From the NCBI GenBank assembly GCA_030651305.1, contig JAUSCI010000046.1, forward strand, positions 1 to 64,000: 64,000 nt of DNA, written 5' to 3'. A model generated the notes under the pieces. It saw only the letters and a list, made by a program, of their open reading frames with translations, had not been told where the DNA came from and did not search any database. This DNA is from Sulfuritalea sp. (GTDB lineage Bacteria > Pseudomonadota > Gammaproteobacteria > Burkholderiales > Rhodocyclaceae). The position numbers were made by a program, and so were the translations under genes. This document shows, piece after piece, positions 1 through 8,709 of the stretch (its first letter is position 1; each line of letters starts with the position of its first letter).

Positions 1-2318
1 CTGATGGAAACGCTGTAGAAATTGCGCACGCGGTTGTGCACGAAATACTCGGCAATGTCGCCCATGACTTTCAGGCTGAACTCGGTCGAGAAGATGCAGG
101 TGTTCTGGCCCTGGTCTTCCTTGAGGATGTCGGCCTGCACCGTGCCGCGCACGGAAGACAGCGTCCATTCGCGAATCTTTTCGGCTTCGTCCTCGGTCGC
201 CTCGCGACCGTTCTGGGTTCGGAACTTCTCGACCTGCTGGTCGACGGCGGCATTGAGGAACATGGCGAGGATCATCGGCGCCGGGCCGTTGATGGTCATC
301 GATACCGAGGTCGCCGGGTCGCACAGGTCGAAGCCCGAGTAGAGCACCTTGAGGTCGTCCAAGGTGGCAATCGAAACACCGGAATTGCCGACCTTGCCGT
401 AGATGTCCGGGCGGCGGTCGGGATCGCAACCGTACAGCGTGACCGAGTCGAAGGCCGTCGACAAACGCTTGGCCGGCATGCCTTCGGAAACCTTGAGGAA
501 GCGCTTGTTGGTGCGGAAGGCATCGCCCTCGCCGGCGAACATGCGCGTCGGATCTTCGTTCTCCCGCTTGAAAGCAAACACGCCGGCGGTGTAGGGGAAG
601 GAACCGGGCACGTTCTCGCGCATGAGGAACTTGAGCAGCTCGCCTTCGTCGTCGAAACGCGGCAGCGCCACCTTGCGTATCCTGGTGCCGGACATGGTCT
701 CGAAAATCAGGTTGGTGCGGATTTCCTTGTCGCGGATCTTCACCACGTACTCGTCGCCGGCATAGGCCTTCTTCATGTCCGGCCACATCGCCAGCAGCTT
801 GCGCGCATGGGGCGTGAGCTGGCCGTCCTTCCAGGCGATCAGCTCGTCGAAGTCCCCGGCCTTCTTGCCACAGCCCTCGAAGATCGCCTTGGCGGTTTTC
901 AGCGACTGCCGTTCGCGCGCCAGTGTGGATTGCTCGGCGACCTGGCGGTGGTAGCCGCGCAGGGCGTCGGCAATGTCGGCCAGGTAGCGCACGCGATCCG
1001 CCGGGACAATGGCGCGGCCGGCGGAGGAGTGCTTGACGCTCACCGCCGGCAGCACGCCCTTCCTGAACTTGAGTCCACGCTCTGCCAGGCGCGGCACCAG
1101 CGCCTGATACAAGGCAGTGACGCCGTCGTCATTGAAGCGCGCCGCCATGGTGCCGAATACCGGCATCTCCTCGGGGCTCTCGCCGAATCTCTCGCGATTG
1201 CGCTGGTACTGCTTGCGCACGTCGCGCAGCGCGTCTTCCGCGCCCTTGCGGTCGAACTTGTTGATCACCACGAAATCGGCGAAATCCAGCATGTCGATCT
1301 TTTCCAGTTGCGAGGCGGCGCCGAACTCGGGCGTCATGACGTAGAGCGAAACATCGACCAGCGGCACGATCGCCGCATCGCCCTGACCGATGCCCGAGGT
1401 TTCCACCACGATGAAGTCGAAGCCGGCCACCTTGCAGGCGGCGATGACGTCGGGCAGCGCCTTGGAGACTTCGCTTCCCGTGTCGCGGGTGGCCAGCGAG
1501 CGCATGTAGATGTTGGGATGCTGGATCGCATTCATGCGGATGCGGTCGCCCAGCAGCGCGCCGCCGGTGCGTTTGCGCGAAGGGTCGATGGAAATCACCG
1601 CGATCTTCTGGCTGTCGTCCTGGTCGAGGCGGAAGCGGCGGATCAGTTCGTCGGTCAGCGAGCTTTTTCCCGCGCCACCCGTGCCGGTGATGCCAAGAGT
1701 CGGCGCTGGTGATACGGCGGCCTTTTCCATCAGCGCCTGTCTAGCCTTGGCAGGCCAGGCGCCGTTCTCCAGCGCGGTGATGATCTGCGCCAGGTTGCGC
1801 AGGCGCTCGCCGCGATCCTCGACCTGCAGTGCCTGGAGGTCATGCGGCGCGCGTTTGCTGAGGTCCACATCGCAACGCACCACCATGTCGTTGATCATGC
1901 CCTGCAGACCCATCGACTGACCGTCCTGCACCGAGTACAGATGCGCCACGCCGTAGGCATGCAGCTCGGTCGCTTCGGCCGGTACGATCACCCCGCCGCC
2001 GCCGCCGAAGACCTTGATGTTCTCGCCGCCGCGCTCCTTGAGCAAGTCGAGCATGTACTTGAAGAACTCGAGGTGGCCGCCTTGATAGGACGACACGGCG
2101 ATGCCCTGCGCGTCTTCCTGCAGGGCCGCGTTGACGATTTCCTCGACCGAGCGGTTGTGGCCGAGATGAATCACCTCGACGCCGGAAGCTTGCAGGATGC
2201 GCCGCATGATGTTGATCGAGGCGTCATGGCCATCGAACAAGGAGGTGGCAGTGACGAAACGCACCTTGTGCTTCGGCTTGTAGGGCACCAGCTTGGCGGC
2301 AATGCTTAGATCGGTCAT
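1..2318 (-). CDS. icmF: Fused isobutyryl-CoA mutase IcmF, 3' end outside the window
   Basis: Coenzyme B12-dependent acyl-CoA mutase with its own G-protein chaperone; it interconverts isobutyryl-CoA and butyryl-CoA or a related branched pair. The visible 772 residues run in the family order. An N-terminal B12 domain carries DGHDAS near residue 28. A MeaB-like GTPase follows, with P-loop GTGGAGKSS near residues 212-220 and NKFD near 351. The start of the mutase barrel carries FPYTAGVF and MFAGEGDAFRTN. Known homologues are about 1,090 residues, so roughly the last 300 are missing beyond the edge. The ATG is preceded by GGGAG, and the gene is divergent from an AraC-type regulator 100 bp away. 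The Phe in GVF favours isobutyryl-CoA over pivalyl-CoA mutase, but the other specificity residue lies outside the window. Confidence 0.9.
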   Translation of the reverse strand, partial: MTDLSIAAKLVPYKPKHKVRFVTATSLFDGHDASINIMRRILQASGVEVIHLGHNRSVEEIVNAALQEDAQGIAVSSYQGGHLEFFKYMLDLLKERGGENIKVFGGGGGVIVPAEATELHAYGVAHLYSVQDGQSMGLQGMINDMVVRCDVDLSKRAPHDLQALQVEDRGERLRNLAQIITALENGAWPAKARQALMEKAAVSPAPTLGITGTGGAGKSSLTDELIRRFRLDQDDSQKIAVISIDPSRKRTGGALLGDRIRMNAIQHPNIYMRSLATRDTGSEVSKALPDVIAACKVAGFDFIVVETSGIGQGDAAIVPLVDVSLYVMTPEFGAASQLEKIDMLDFADFVVINKFDRKGAEDALRDVRKQYQRNRERFGESPEEMPVFGTMAARFNDDGVTALYQALVPRLAERGLKFRKGVLPAVSVKHSSAGRAIVPADRVRYLADIADALRGYHRQVAEQSTLARERQSLKTAKAIFEGCGKKAGDFDELIAWKDGQLTPHARKLLAMWPDMKKAYAGDEYVVKIRDKEIRTNLIFETMSGTRIRKVALPRFDDEGELLKFLMRENVPGSFPYTAGVFAFKRENEDPTRMFAGEGDAFRTNKRFLKVSEGMPAKRLSTAFDSVTLYGCDPDRRPDIYGKVGNSGVSIATLDDLKVLYSGFDLCDPATSVSMTINGPAPMILAMFLNAAVDQQVEKFRTQNGREATEDEAEKIREWTLSSVRGTVQADILKEDQGQNTCIFSTEFSLKVMGDIAEYFVHNRVRNFYSVSI

Positions 2319-2418
2319 GGCAGCGGCTCCCGGAAATGCGACAGTGTTTGCATCATAGGCAATGCGCGGGGACACCGCCATGACACAAAACGACGAGAAC
2401 TATGCATAATCTGCCATT

Positions 2419-3495
2419 ATGGTTACGCGATCTACCTCTTCCCGGAAATCCGCCGGAAGTCCCTCCACAGTCGCCATCGGCTTTGTCAGCGGCATTCTGT
2501 CAGGCGTTGCGCGGGCCGGACTGGCGCCCGAGCGCCTGCTCGAACGTGCAGAAATTGCCACCCATCTACTGCATGACCGCAGCGCCCGCATTCCGGTGGC
2601 GCGCTACGCCACGCTCTATCGCCTGATCAACGAGGGCCTCGACGACGAAGGTTTCGCGCTTTTCTCGCGGCCTCTGCGTCGCGGCAGCTTCGAGTTCCTC
2701 TGCCGCGCCGCGCTCTCGGCGGCAACGCTGGAACAGGCGCTGGAGCGCATCGCGCGCTTTCTCCACGTGGTGCTCGATGACCTCGAAGTGGAAGTCGAAA
2801 AAAGCGGGCGCGCCGCCGTTCTCGTCATCAGCGAGGAACAGGCGCTGCCGGTCAGCCCGGTCGGGCGCGTGTTCGCCTACGAATGGCTGCTGCGCATGAT
2901 CCACGGCCTGGCGGCGTGGCTGGTGGCGCATCCGCTGCCGCTCGACGAAGTTTGCTTCCCTTATCCGCCGCCCTTGCACGCCGCCGACTACGAACTGGTC
3001 TTCGCCCCGCGCTATACCTTCGACGCACCGCGCCTGGAGGCGCGCTTCCCCGCCGAGTGGCTGGCGCTGCCGGTGCGCCGCGACGAAGCCGCGCTGCGAG
3101 CCTTCCTCGTCGACGCGCCGGCCAGCATCACCACGCTCTACCGCCGCGACCGCGCCCTCAGCTTGCGTGTTCGCGAGCATTTGCGCGCCGCCCTGCCGGA
3201 ACACCTGGCGCTGCCGGCGATTGCCCGCCGCCTGTTCCTTTCGCCGCGCACGCTGCACCGCCGGCTGGAAGACGAGGGCACCAGCTTTCGCGCCATCAAG
3301 GACAGCCTGCGCCGCGACCTCGCCACCGACTGGCTGACCAAGACCGCACGCCCCTTGAGCCGCATCGGAGCCGACCTCGGCTTCGCCGACGCCGCCGCCT
3401 TCTATCGCGCCTTCGCCGGCTGGACCGGCAGCGGCCCACGCGAGTACCGCAAGCGCTTCGGACACTCAAGCGCGCCAGCAGCGCATCCGGCCTGA
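2419..3495 (+). CDS. AraC family transcriptional regulator with arabinose_bd-type N-terminal domain
   Basis: A 358-residue regulator of the OruR/ArgR-like AraC group. Residues about 25-220 form the ligand or effector domain of the PF12625 type. Residues about 250-346 form the double helix-turn-helix, visible in IARRLFLSPRTLHRRL and in the second-helix signature IGADLGFADAAAFYRAFAGWTG, which ends in the typical GPREYRKRF. The gene is divergently transcribed from icmF across 100 bp, so control of icmF and its acyl-CoA pathway is a reasonable inference. No operator is evident in the shared gap. The family assignment is firm, but the effector is unknown. Confidence 0.85.
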   Translation: MVTRSTSSRKSAGSPSTVAIGFVSGILSGVARAGLAPERLLERAEIATHLLHDRSARIPVARYATLYRLINEGLDDEGFALFSRPLRRGSFEFLCRAALSAATLEQALERIARFLHVVLDDLEVEVEKSGRAAVLVISEEQALPVSPVGRVFAYEWLLRMIHGLAAWLVAHPLPLDEVCFPYPPPLHAADYELVFAPRYTFDAPRLEARFPAEWLALPVRRDEAALRAFLVDAPASITTLYRRDRALSLRVREHLRAALPEHLALPAIARRLFLSPRTLHRRLEDEGTSFRAIKDSLRRDLATDWLTKTARPLSRIGADLGFADAAAFYRAFAGWTGSGPREYRKRFGHSSAPAAHPA

Positions 3496-3531
3496 GCGCC
3501 GGACTTGCAGGCCGGCAACGTCAACGCCGCT

Positions 3532-3891
3532 TCACTTGTTGTTGCGTTCGCGAACTATGGGCGGAACAAATTTGACGGAGAACTTCCAGCCCTCTGCCGT
3601 GTCGCGCAAAACCAGCGTCTTCGAACTCGCCGCCTCTTCGAACATCGGCTCCGCGCCGATCATTTCGATCGCACCCAGTCCCTTGATGACACAGGCGCCC
3701 GGCAGCGTGACAAAGGCCGATTCGGCGGCCACCAGAACGAACTGGCCCTCCTTCGACTGCGAACAGGACAAGCCCCGCGGCACCGACTTGGCATCGAGCC
3801 GCCATGCATCGCGCAAGGCGTCGAGCGCCTTGAGCAGCTCGTCCGTGATCTTGATGGCAAGAACAACTTCACGCGACTTCACATGGCTCAT
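3532..3891 (-). CDS. Hypothetical protein
   Basis: 119 residues starting MSHVKSREVV. The ORF is open further upstream, but this ATG overlaps the stop of the upstream small membrane gene by 4 bp (ATGA), which sets the start. The protein is soluble with no signal peptide. It has an amphipathic N-terminal segment (ITDELLKALDALRDAW) and then a mostly beta-rich region with one internal cysteine pair too far apart to be a motif. I do not recognise the family. Co-transcription with the 81-residue membrane protein is likely. Confidence 0.55.
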   Translation of the reverse strand: MSHVKSREVVLAIKITDELLKALDALRDAWRLDAKSVPRGLSCSQSKEGQFVLVAAESAFVTLPGACVIKGLGAIEMIGAEPMFEEAASSKTLVLRDTAEGWKFSVKFVPPIVRERNNK

Positions 3892-4133
3892 TCTTTGGCC
3901 TCTTGCGCGGGCGGCAGCAGCCAGATCAGCAGCAACGGAATCACGGGAATCGACAGCGCGAACAACAGCCAGAGTCCACGCGAACGCCCCTTCCCCTTGG
4001 CAATGATCGCGGTTGGAATGGCCGCCAGAACCGTGAGGCCCGTCAACAGGGTCGCGCCCCACAGCAACGACTCCATGTCCGCGGCATTGATTCCGAGTTG
4101 ATTCAGCAGGGCGATGGTGTTTGCATCAAGCAT
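3888..4133 (-). CDS. Small two-TM membrane protein
   Basis: 81 residues starting MLDANTIALL. Two hydrophobic segments are visible, LLWGATLLTGLTVLAAIPTA at about residues 20-42 and LWLLFALSIPVIPLLLIWLL at about 53-74, joined by a short basic loop (KGKGRSRG). This predicts two transmembrane helices in a hairpin. The stop overlaps the start of the 119-residue gene by 4 bp, so the two are probably translated together. I do not recognise a family and no function can be given. Confidence 0.55.
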   Translation of the reverse strand: MLDANTIALLNQLGINAADMESLLWGATLLTGLTVLAAIPTAIIAKGKGRSRGLWLLFALSIPVIPLLLIWLLPPAQEAKE

Positions 4134-4314
4134 GATCGGAGTTTCTCTGCATGTTGCCCGCCAGCCTCTCTGGCCTCTGTGCGGCGCCTTGTTTCTCCCG
4201 ACGCAAGACCCGAACGCATGGCGGAACAATAGCAGGAAACCCGAAAGTCGGCGCTCCGGATTGCCAGTGCGCTATGATTTCCGCTGAAATGATGCGCAAC
4301 AGGGAGAACCGGGC

Positions 4315-4593
4315 ATGACCAACAGGATTATCGTCGCGGCGTCGGAGGTGCGGGTGAGCGACCACATCTACAACGGTACCGGAACCAACGCCCATCCCAC
4401 CTTTGCCTGGGAAACCGTCACCGAAGTGCGTCCCGAGGACGGCCTGATCCTGTTGATCACCGGAAATCTGAAGGGGCCGCACGGTGAATTCTGGCTCGAA
4501 GCCGACGAACGGATCGAGATAATCCGCTATCCCGAAGCGGCCGCAACGGCAGCTCCGCCGGCGAAAGCCAACGGCAGACACGGGCACTCATGA
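4315..4593 (+). CDS. Hypothetical protein
   Basis: 92 residues, preceded by a good ribosome binding site (AGGGAG, 8 bp from the ATG). The first 70 residues look like a small beta-sheet domain, with alternating hydrophobic strands in IIVAASEVRV and DGLILLITG. The C-terminus is an Ala/Pro/His-rich tail (ATAAPPAKANGRHGHS). It stands alone between a minus-strand pair and the bufferin-like operon and reads away from both. I do not recognise the family. Confidence 0.5.
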   Translation: MTNRIIVAASEVRVSDHIYNGTGTNAHPTFAWETVTEVRPEDGLILLITGNLKGPHGEFWLEADERIEIIRYPEAAATAAPPAKANGRHGHS

Positions 4594-4699
4594 AGGGCCG
4601 GCCAGTGGCCAAGCCAGGTGCTTTGATGGCCCTGGCATCGCGGTTTGCTTAACGGTGACCGGACGCCACATCGCGCGCGCGTACGACGCTACCCGCGAC

Positions 4700-5227
4700 T
4701 CAAGCGTCGCCTCGCGCCGGGTAGTTCTTCAGAATCACGAAATCGAGGCTCTGCAGAATCTCGTTGAAATGCGGACGTCCGAAGGGCATGGTCGAGGTGG
4801 TACCCCAATAGAGGGATCCGTCCGGGCACACGACGAACAGCCCCGGTTCATTGAACAGGTCCGGTTCCATCACACCAGTGGACGTGGGCCCCTTGGAGCG
4901 CGAGATATACAGTCCCCACTTGCGCGCTTCCTCAATCGAGAGGCCGTACCCTATGCGCAGGTTTGGAAGCGCCCAACCCGATTTGGCTTGCTCGGCGCGG
5001 TCTTGTGTATCGGAACTGGCTGCGAACACCGATACGCCGCGCTTTTCAAGTTCAGGAAGCACGCCTTCCAACTCGGATAAATATCGCCGGCAGATGGGGC
5101 AATGAAGGCCCCGGTAGAACACGAGCATGGTGAACTGCTGCGGCTTTTCCGCTGAAAGCGAGAAATGTCCGCCGCCGACGACGTCAATTTCCAGGCCGGG
5201 AACGAGTTTGTTTGGAATCAGCGACAT
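4700..5227 (-). CDS. Peroxiredoxin-like (AhpC/TSA fold) protein
   Basis: 175 residues of the thioredoxin-fold peroxiredoxin-like family. The active-site motif FYRGLHCPIC places Cys43 and Cys46 at the start of the first helix, as expected for a thiol peroxidase or thiol-disulfide reductase. No signal peptide is visible, so it is probably cytoplasmic. The start is the ATG at 5227, preceded by GGAGAA; the ORF is open further upstream but without homologous sequence. It is the last gene of the minus-strand bufferin-type operon, 76 bp after the DUF2652 gene. Co-transcription would fit a thiol or redox role under copper stress, but that is inference. Confidence 0.75.
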   Translation of the reverse strand: MSLIPNKLVPGLEIDVVGGGHFSLSAEKPQQFTMLVFYRGLHCPICRRYLSELEGVLPELEKRGVSVFAASSDTQDRAEQAKSGWALPNLRIGYGLSIEEARKWGLYISRSKGPTSTGVMEPDLFNEPGLFVVCPDGSLYWGTTSTMPFGRPHFNEILQSLDFVILKNYPARGDA

Positions 5228-5303
5228 TGGGATTCTCCATGTATCTGGAATGGGAAAAAGTTTTCTGGACAAGCCCTGTATGTCGCGCAAGGCAGAGGTT
5301 TTC

Positions 5304-5930
5304 TTACGCGCAGTCAGGCACGGGGAGCTGGCCCGCGGCGGCCAGCGCGGGTGACAACACCACGGTCTCAATGCGCCCAAGAGCATCGTAGGTTTCCTCA
5401 CTTCTTTCGCTCTGATAGCCGGGGAGATCCCCCGCCAGGCGGTGAAACGAAGATGTCATCAATATGTATTCAGGCTTTGAGACGCCATTCTTCAGCAAGC
5501 GATGCACCAGGATCACATCCTCGCCCGTCAGTTCCTCGAACTGCCGTATTTTCTTGATCGCGACAACGCCGTGATGCAGGACAGCCTTGAGCTTGAGATC
5601 GAGAATGTGCTGGCACGCGTCGCACGGGCAACTGGCCCGGCTGCCCGAGAGCTCCCGTGCTTTGGCATGGAAGGCGGAAAAGAACGCCGTGACTTGCCGG
5701 GCGATGTCACCGGCAGCAGTAGCGTCGGCATCCCCCGTTACTGCAAACAGGAGCGCCGCGTCGCCTTCCAGCTTGTTGAGTGTCAGCGGCACAGCGGCGC
5801 GGTCGATGACCGCTTCGATCAATTGCGAGATGATCTCCTGGGCGTGAAGCAGGGCGGTCTTGTGCAACTTTATGAATCTCGTATAGCCGCCGATGTCGGC
5901 GATTACGAGGGCGACATGCGTCAGTTCCAT
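5304..5930 (-). CDS. DUF2652 class III nucleotidyl cyclase-like protein
   Basis: 208 residues starting MELTHVALVI. It resembles class III adenylate/guanylate cyclase homology domains. ADIGGYTRF (Asp12) and LEGDAALLF (Asp57) occupy the positions of the two metal-binding aspartates, and LHHGVVAI matches the later conserved strand. An insertion carries CPCDAC at residues 101-106, a CxCxxC motif that could bind metal. Catalytic activity is uncertain because the other cyclase residues are not obvious. Its start overlaps the end of the DoxX gene by 10 bp, so it belongs to the bufferin-type operon. A membrane-independent signalling or metal-sensing role is inference only. Confidence 0.65.
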   Translation of the reverse strand: MELTHVALVIADIGGYTRFIKLHKTALLHAQEIISQLIEAVIDRAAVPLTLNKLEGDAALLFAVTGDADATAAGDIARQVTAFFSAFHAKARELSGSRASCPCDACQHILDLKLKAVLHHGVVAIKKIRQFEELTGEDVILVHRLLKNGVSKPEYILMTSSFHRLAGDLPGYQSERSEETYDALGRIETVVLSPALAAAGQLPVPDCA

Positions 5931-6457
5931 GGTTTGGCGTGCCGAAATTGTTGACGGGCGATCAGGTGATCCAGGGAAAATAATCCCGGCCCCCTGGCGA
6001 TGAGAAACAGCAGCACGGTGGCCCACACGCCGTGGGTCGGATAGGCGTCGGGATAGACCAGAAGCTGAATCGTCAGGGTCATGACCAGCAAGGCGACGGC
6101 GGAAAAGCGGGTCGCCAGACCGACGAGGATCAGCAGCGGAAACAGATGCTCGGCAAATGCCGCCATGGGTGCGGCGAGTTCCGGCGGCACCAGAGGCAGG
6201 TGGTACTCGTCGCGGAATAGCGCAACGACGGAATCGGACAGCCGCGGCACGCCGAACTGAAATTCGCCGCTGACGATGTCGATGGCAAAGCCCTGAACCT
6301 TGGTCTGTCCGGATTTCCAGAACACCGCCGCGATGGAAAAACGACCGATCAGCGCGATCAGGGAATCCGGGATGCGGGCAAGAAGGCCGATCAGTGCCCC
6401 GATCAGGCTTTCCAGCCAGGAAGCGTTGGCGCGGCTCGGCGCGGTGGCGGTGGTCAT
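5921..6457 (-). CDS. DoxX family membrane protein of bufferin operon
   Basis: 178 residues with four hydrophobic segments typical of DoxX/DoxD proteins, including the early ALIGRFSIAAVFWKSGQTK region, then PLLILVGLATRFSAVALLVM and WATVLLFLIARGPGLFSLD. DoxX proteins of this type sit in many DUF692/DUF2063 operons, where an electron-transfer or quinone-linked role is suspected. The start overlaps the end of the DUF2063 gene by 4 bp (ATGA at 6454-6457), showing translational coupling. It is the fourth gene after the precursor. Confidence 0.82.
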   Translation of the reverse strand: MTTATAPSRANASWLESLIGALIGLLARIPDSLIALIGRFSIAAVFWKSGQTKVQGFAIDIVSGEFQFGVPRLSDSVVALFRDEYHLPLVPPELAAPMAAFAEHLFPLLILVGLATRFSAVALLVMTLTIQLLVYPDAYPTHGVWATVLLFLIARGPGLFSLDHLIARQQFRHAKPWN

Positions 6458-7245
6458 GATGGCGCGCTCCTCGGGATAGTCATGGTCGTTATCGCGCCGC
6501 CACGAATCAGCAGCCCCAGCGTGGCGGCGAGGTCGAATGCGGCATCGGTGGCCAGAGCTTGCTCGGCCGCGTGGCCGAAGGCGACGCCTTGCTGCAGGCC
6601 CGTGATGAACACAGCCGCACCATCCGCGATGCGGGAGATTTCGACGTCGAGTCCGGCGCGCAGCACCAGCGCCGCCTCGGCGGCGTCGGGATCGACCGAA
6701 CTCAGCGCGCGCGCGGCATCGGCCGCCTGGTGCGCCGCCCACAAGGAAACCACCGCATGACGGGAACGGAGAACGCCGAGCGACGGATGCAAGGCGATTC
6801 GCGCCGAGGGCAGCGCTGCGGCGTCCCCCAGCAAGTGTACGATTTCTACGGGCACCAGCGGCACGGCATCGGCGGCGTGGTAGGCCGACACGCGCAACAT
6901 TTCGAGCCGCGCCACGTCCGCCAGACAGGGAACAGCGGCCGCCGGAGTGAACGCCTCGATGAAATCCGCCAATCCGTCGCCGTAGAACGCCAGCACGCGC
7001 GAACGCGGCGGATTTGCCTGAACAAACAGGCGAGCCATGGCGCGGAAAAATTCCTCGCCGACCAGTTCCTGCGTCACCGGATAGGTATCCGCCAGAGCAT
7101 CGATCAGCGAGACCATGACATTGTTGCGATAGATCGCGAAGCGGCGCCCCGGATCGGAGCCGTTCCACGCCGTCAAGCCCGGCGGGCAGCCTGGCTCCGT
7201 GGCCAGCAAGGCGCCGGCAAAGACCTGCTGATCGCTCACGCGCAT
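6454..7245 (-). CDS. bufC: BufC-like DUF2063 partner protein
   Basis: 263 residues of the DUF2063 putative DNA-binding domain family. The family N-terminus is recognisable as FAGALL...[23 protein letters not shown]. In bufferin and related RiPP operons this protein is the partner of the DUF692 enzyme and helps present the precursor. Its real role is modification, although databases often call it DNA-binding. The start at 7245 overlaps the end of bufB by 10 bp. An alternative ATG at 7284 would add 13 residues but gives a longer overlap. The gene is coupled to doxX downstream. Confidence 0.8.
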   Translation of the reverse strand: MRVSDQQVFAGALLATEPGCPPGLTAWNGSDPGRRFAIYRNNVMVSLIDALADTYPVTQELVGEEFFRAMARLFVQANPPRSRVLAFYGDGLADFIEAFTPAAAVPCLADVARLEMLRVSAYHAADAVPLVPVEIVHLLGDAAALPSARIALHPSLGVLRSRHAVVSLWAAHQAADAARALSSVDPDAAEAALVLRAGLDVEISRIADGAAVFITGLQQGVAFGHAAEQALATDAAFDLAATLGLLIRGGAITTMTIPRSAPS

Positions 7246-8168
7246 ACCCGGCACCAGGAGTTTGCGGCGACTGGCGCGCCACATGCGTTTGCACCTGCGG
7301 CGCGCATCAATCCCTCGGCTTGGTGCGCCTCGGCGAGCAACACGGGAAAGGCGGGAATGTCGTTGTCGCGCTCGATCAGTGTCGGCAGCGGCCCCAGCCG
7401 ATCCAGCGCGTAACGGTAGAGGTCCCACACCGCCTGTGCCACCGGCGCGCCGTGGCTGTCTATCAGCAACGGATCGCCCGCCGCGTCCACGTCACGCGCA
7501 AACCCCGCCAGATGAATCTGCCCCACCGCATCCAGCGGCAAAGCATCGATGTAGGCGCAAGGGTCGCGGTGATGATTGACGCAGGCGACGTAGACATTAT
7601 TCACGTCGAGCAACAGGCCGCAGCCGGTGCGGCGCACGACTTCGGCGATGAACTCGGTTTCCGTCATCGTCGAGGCGGCGAACTCGACATAGGTCGCCGG
7701 ATTCTCCAGCAGCATGCGGCGCCGGAGACGGCTCTGTACCTGATCGACATGCTCGCAGACGCGGGCCAGGGTAGCGGCGTGATACGGGACCGGCAGCAAG
7801 TCGTTGAGGAAGATCTCGCCGTGGCTGGCCCAGGCGAGATGCTCGGAGAAGGACTCGGGCTGGTAGCGATCGAGCAGCTTCGCCAACCGGTCGAGATGAT
7901 CCACATCGAGCAGCGACTCGCCGCCGATGGACAGGCTGACGCCGTGAATCGACAGCGGATAGCGTTCGCGGATGCGGCCGAGGTAGTGATGGAAAGGACC
8001 TCCGTCCACCATGTAGTTTTCGGCGTGAATCTCGAAAAAACCGATATCCGGTCCGGTGGCAAGAATTCCCCGGAAATGTTCCGGTTTGAGACCGACGCCG
8101 CCCCGGGCGGGCAGGCTGCGGACGACGGCGCCGACAACGATCGATGCGGAAGAGACGGGTGCGTTCAT
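7236..8168 (-). CDS. bufB: BufB-like DUF692 multinuclear non-heme iron oxygenase
   Basis: 310-residue TIM-barrel enzyme of the MNIO family (DUF692), which uses an iron cluster to convert peptide cysteines into modified heterocycles. The expected metal and substrate ligands are visible in order: [52 protein letters not shown] and IERDND. The start is the ATG at 8168, 29 bp after the stop of the bufferin precursor; an in-frame extension further upstream overlaps that gene and is unlikely. The known relative MbnB makes methanobactin. Substrate assignment here rests on the adjacent four-cysteine precursor. Confidence 0.9.
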   Translation of the reverse strand: MNAPVSSASIVVGAVVRSLPARGGVGLKPEHFRGILATGPDIGFFEIHAENYMVDGGPFHHYLGRIRERYPLSIHGVSLSIGGESLLDVDHLDRLAKLLDRYQPESFSEHLAWASHGEIFLNDLLPVPYHAATLARVCEHVDQVQSRLRRRMLLENPATYVEFAASTMTETEFIAEVVRRTGCGLLLDVNNVYVACVNHHRDPCAYIDALPLDAVGQIHLAGFARDVDAAGDPLLIDSHGAPVAQAVWDLYRYALDRLGPLPTLIERDNDIPAFPVLLAEAHQAEGLMRAAGANACGAPVAANSWCRVCA

Positions 8169-8197
8169 TGTCGGCGCTCCGCGCTGGCCAGCGGCTG

Positions 8198-8506
8198 TCA
8201 GGCCTTCTTTTCCTTGAACTCGGCGAGTTGTCCCTTGCCGGTCGGCGATGTCTTCGAAACCATCTTTTCGCAGCTTCCCTTGGGTACGGCCGTCCAGGCA
8301 TTGCCCTGGTAATCCACTTTCGAGGTTCCGGCGCAGCTTGTTCCGGCGCCTGCCTTGCAATCGTTCTTGCCCTTGAGGGCCACGCCGTAACAGTGCTCCT
8401 TTTCCATGGCCATCTTCTCGTCCGCGGCAGCGACAGGCGCGGCGGCAACGGTCAGGGCGGCGCCAAGGGCCAGGGCGAGGGAGGCAGCAGTCAGTGTCTT
8501 GTTCAT
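8198..8506 (-). CDS. bufA: BufA1-like bufferin precursor (DUF2282)
   Basis: 102-residue secreted precursor. An N-terminal Ala-rich signal peptide ends near APVAAADE (residues 24-30). The mature part has four cysteines at about positions 39, 50, 58 and 79, in the DUF2282 pattern [18 protein letters not shown] and GSCE. Bufferins of this family are ribosomally made copper-binding peptides whose central cysteines are modified by the DUF692 enzyme and which protect the periplasm from copper. The gene has a strong ribosome binding site (AAGGAG) and is first in a minus-strand operon with bufB, bufC and doxX. Copper island genes lie 2 kb away, consistent with a copper role. Confidence 0.88.
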   Translation of the reverse strand: MNKTLTAASLALALGAALTVAAAPVAAADEKMAMEKEHCYGVALKGKNDCKAGAGTSCAGTSKVDYQGNAWTAVPKGSCEKMVSKTSPTGKGQLAEFKEKKA

Positions 8507-8586
8507 GGTAAATCTCCTTAAATCAAGTTGGGTTGGATGCGTCGCTTCCTTGCAGGCGCTCGAAGATTTCGACCCTGCTGTACCAA

Positions 8587-8613
8587 TAGTCGGCGCCACG
8601 AGAAATTCCTTAC
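8587..8613 (-). promoter_or_regulatory. Possible ECF-sigma promoter of the buf operon
   Basis: Read on the minus strand, GTAAGG (8613-8608) is followed after 15 bp by CGACTA (8592-8587), about 80 bp ahead of the bufA ATG. GTAA-type -35 and CGA-type -10 elements are usual for ECF sigma factors that control similar operons in other proteobacteria. No ECF sigma gene is in the window, so this is suggestive only. Confidence 0.35.
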
Positions 8614-8709
8614 ACCATGAATGATTGAAAATTGAGTTAAATCGTCGGACCAGGCGCAGTACGTGAAGTGCAGTCTTGTAGCGTATCCGCAGGGGTGATA
8701 TGATTGGTC

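Noticed and set aside
36-1712. 558-codon open frame on the plus strand
   Set aside because: It is antisense to icmF, whose minus-strand product shows all expected motifs. The plus translation has no recognisable domain, and long antisense frames are common in high-GC codon usage.
3496-3531. GCCGG/CCGGC hairpin between two convergent genes
   Set aside because: Only a 5-bp stem and no T-run on either strand; too weak to call a terminator.
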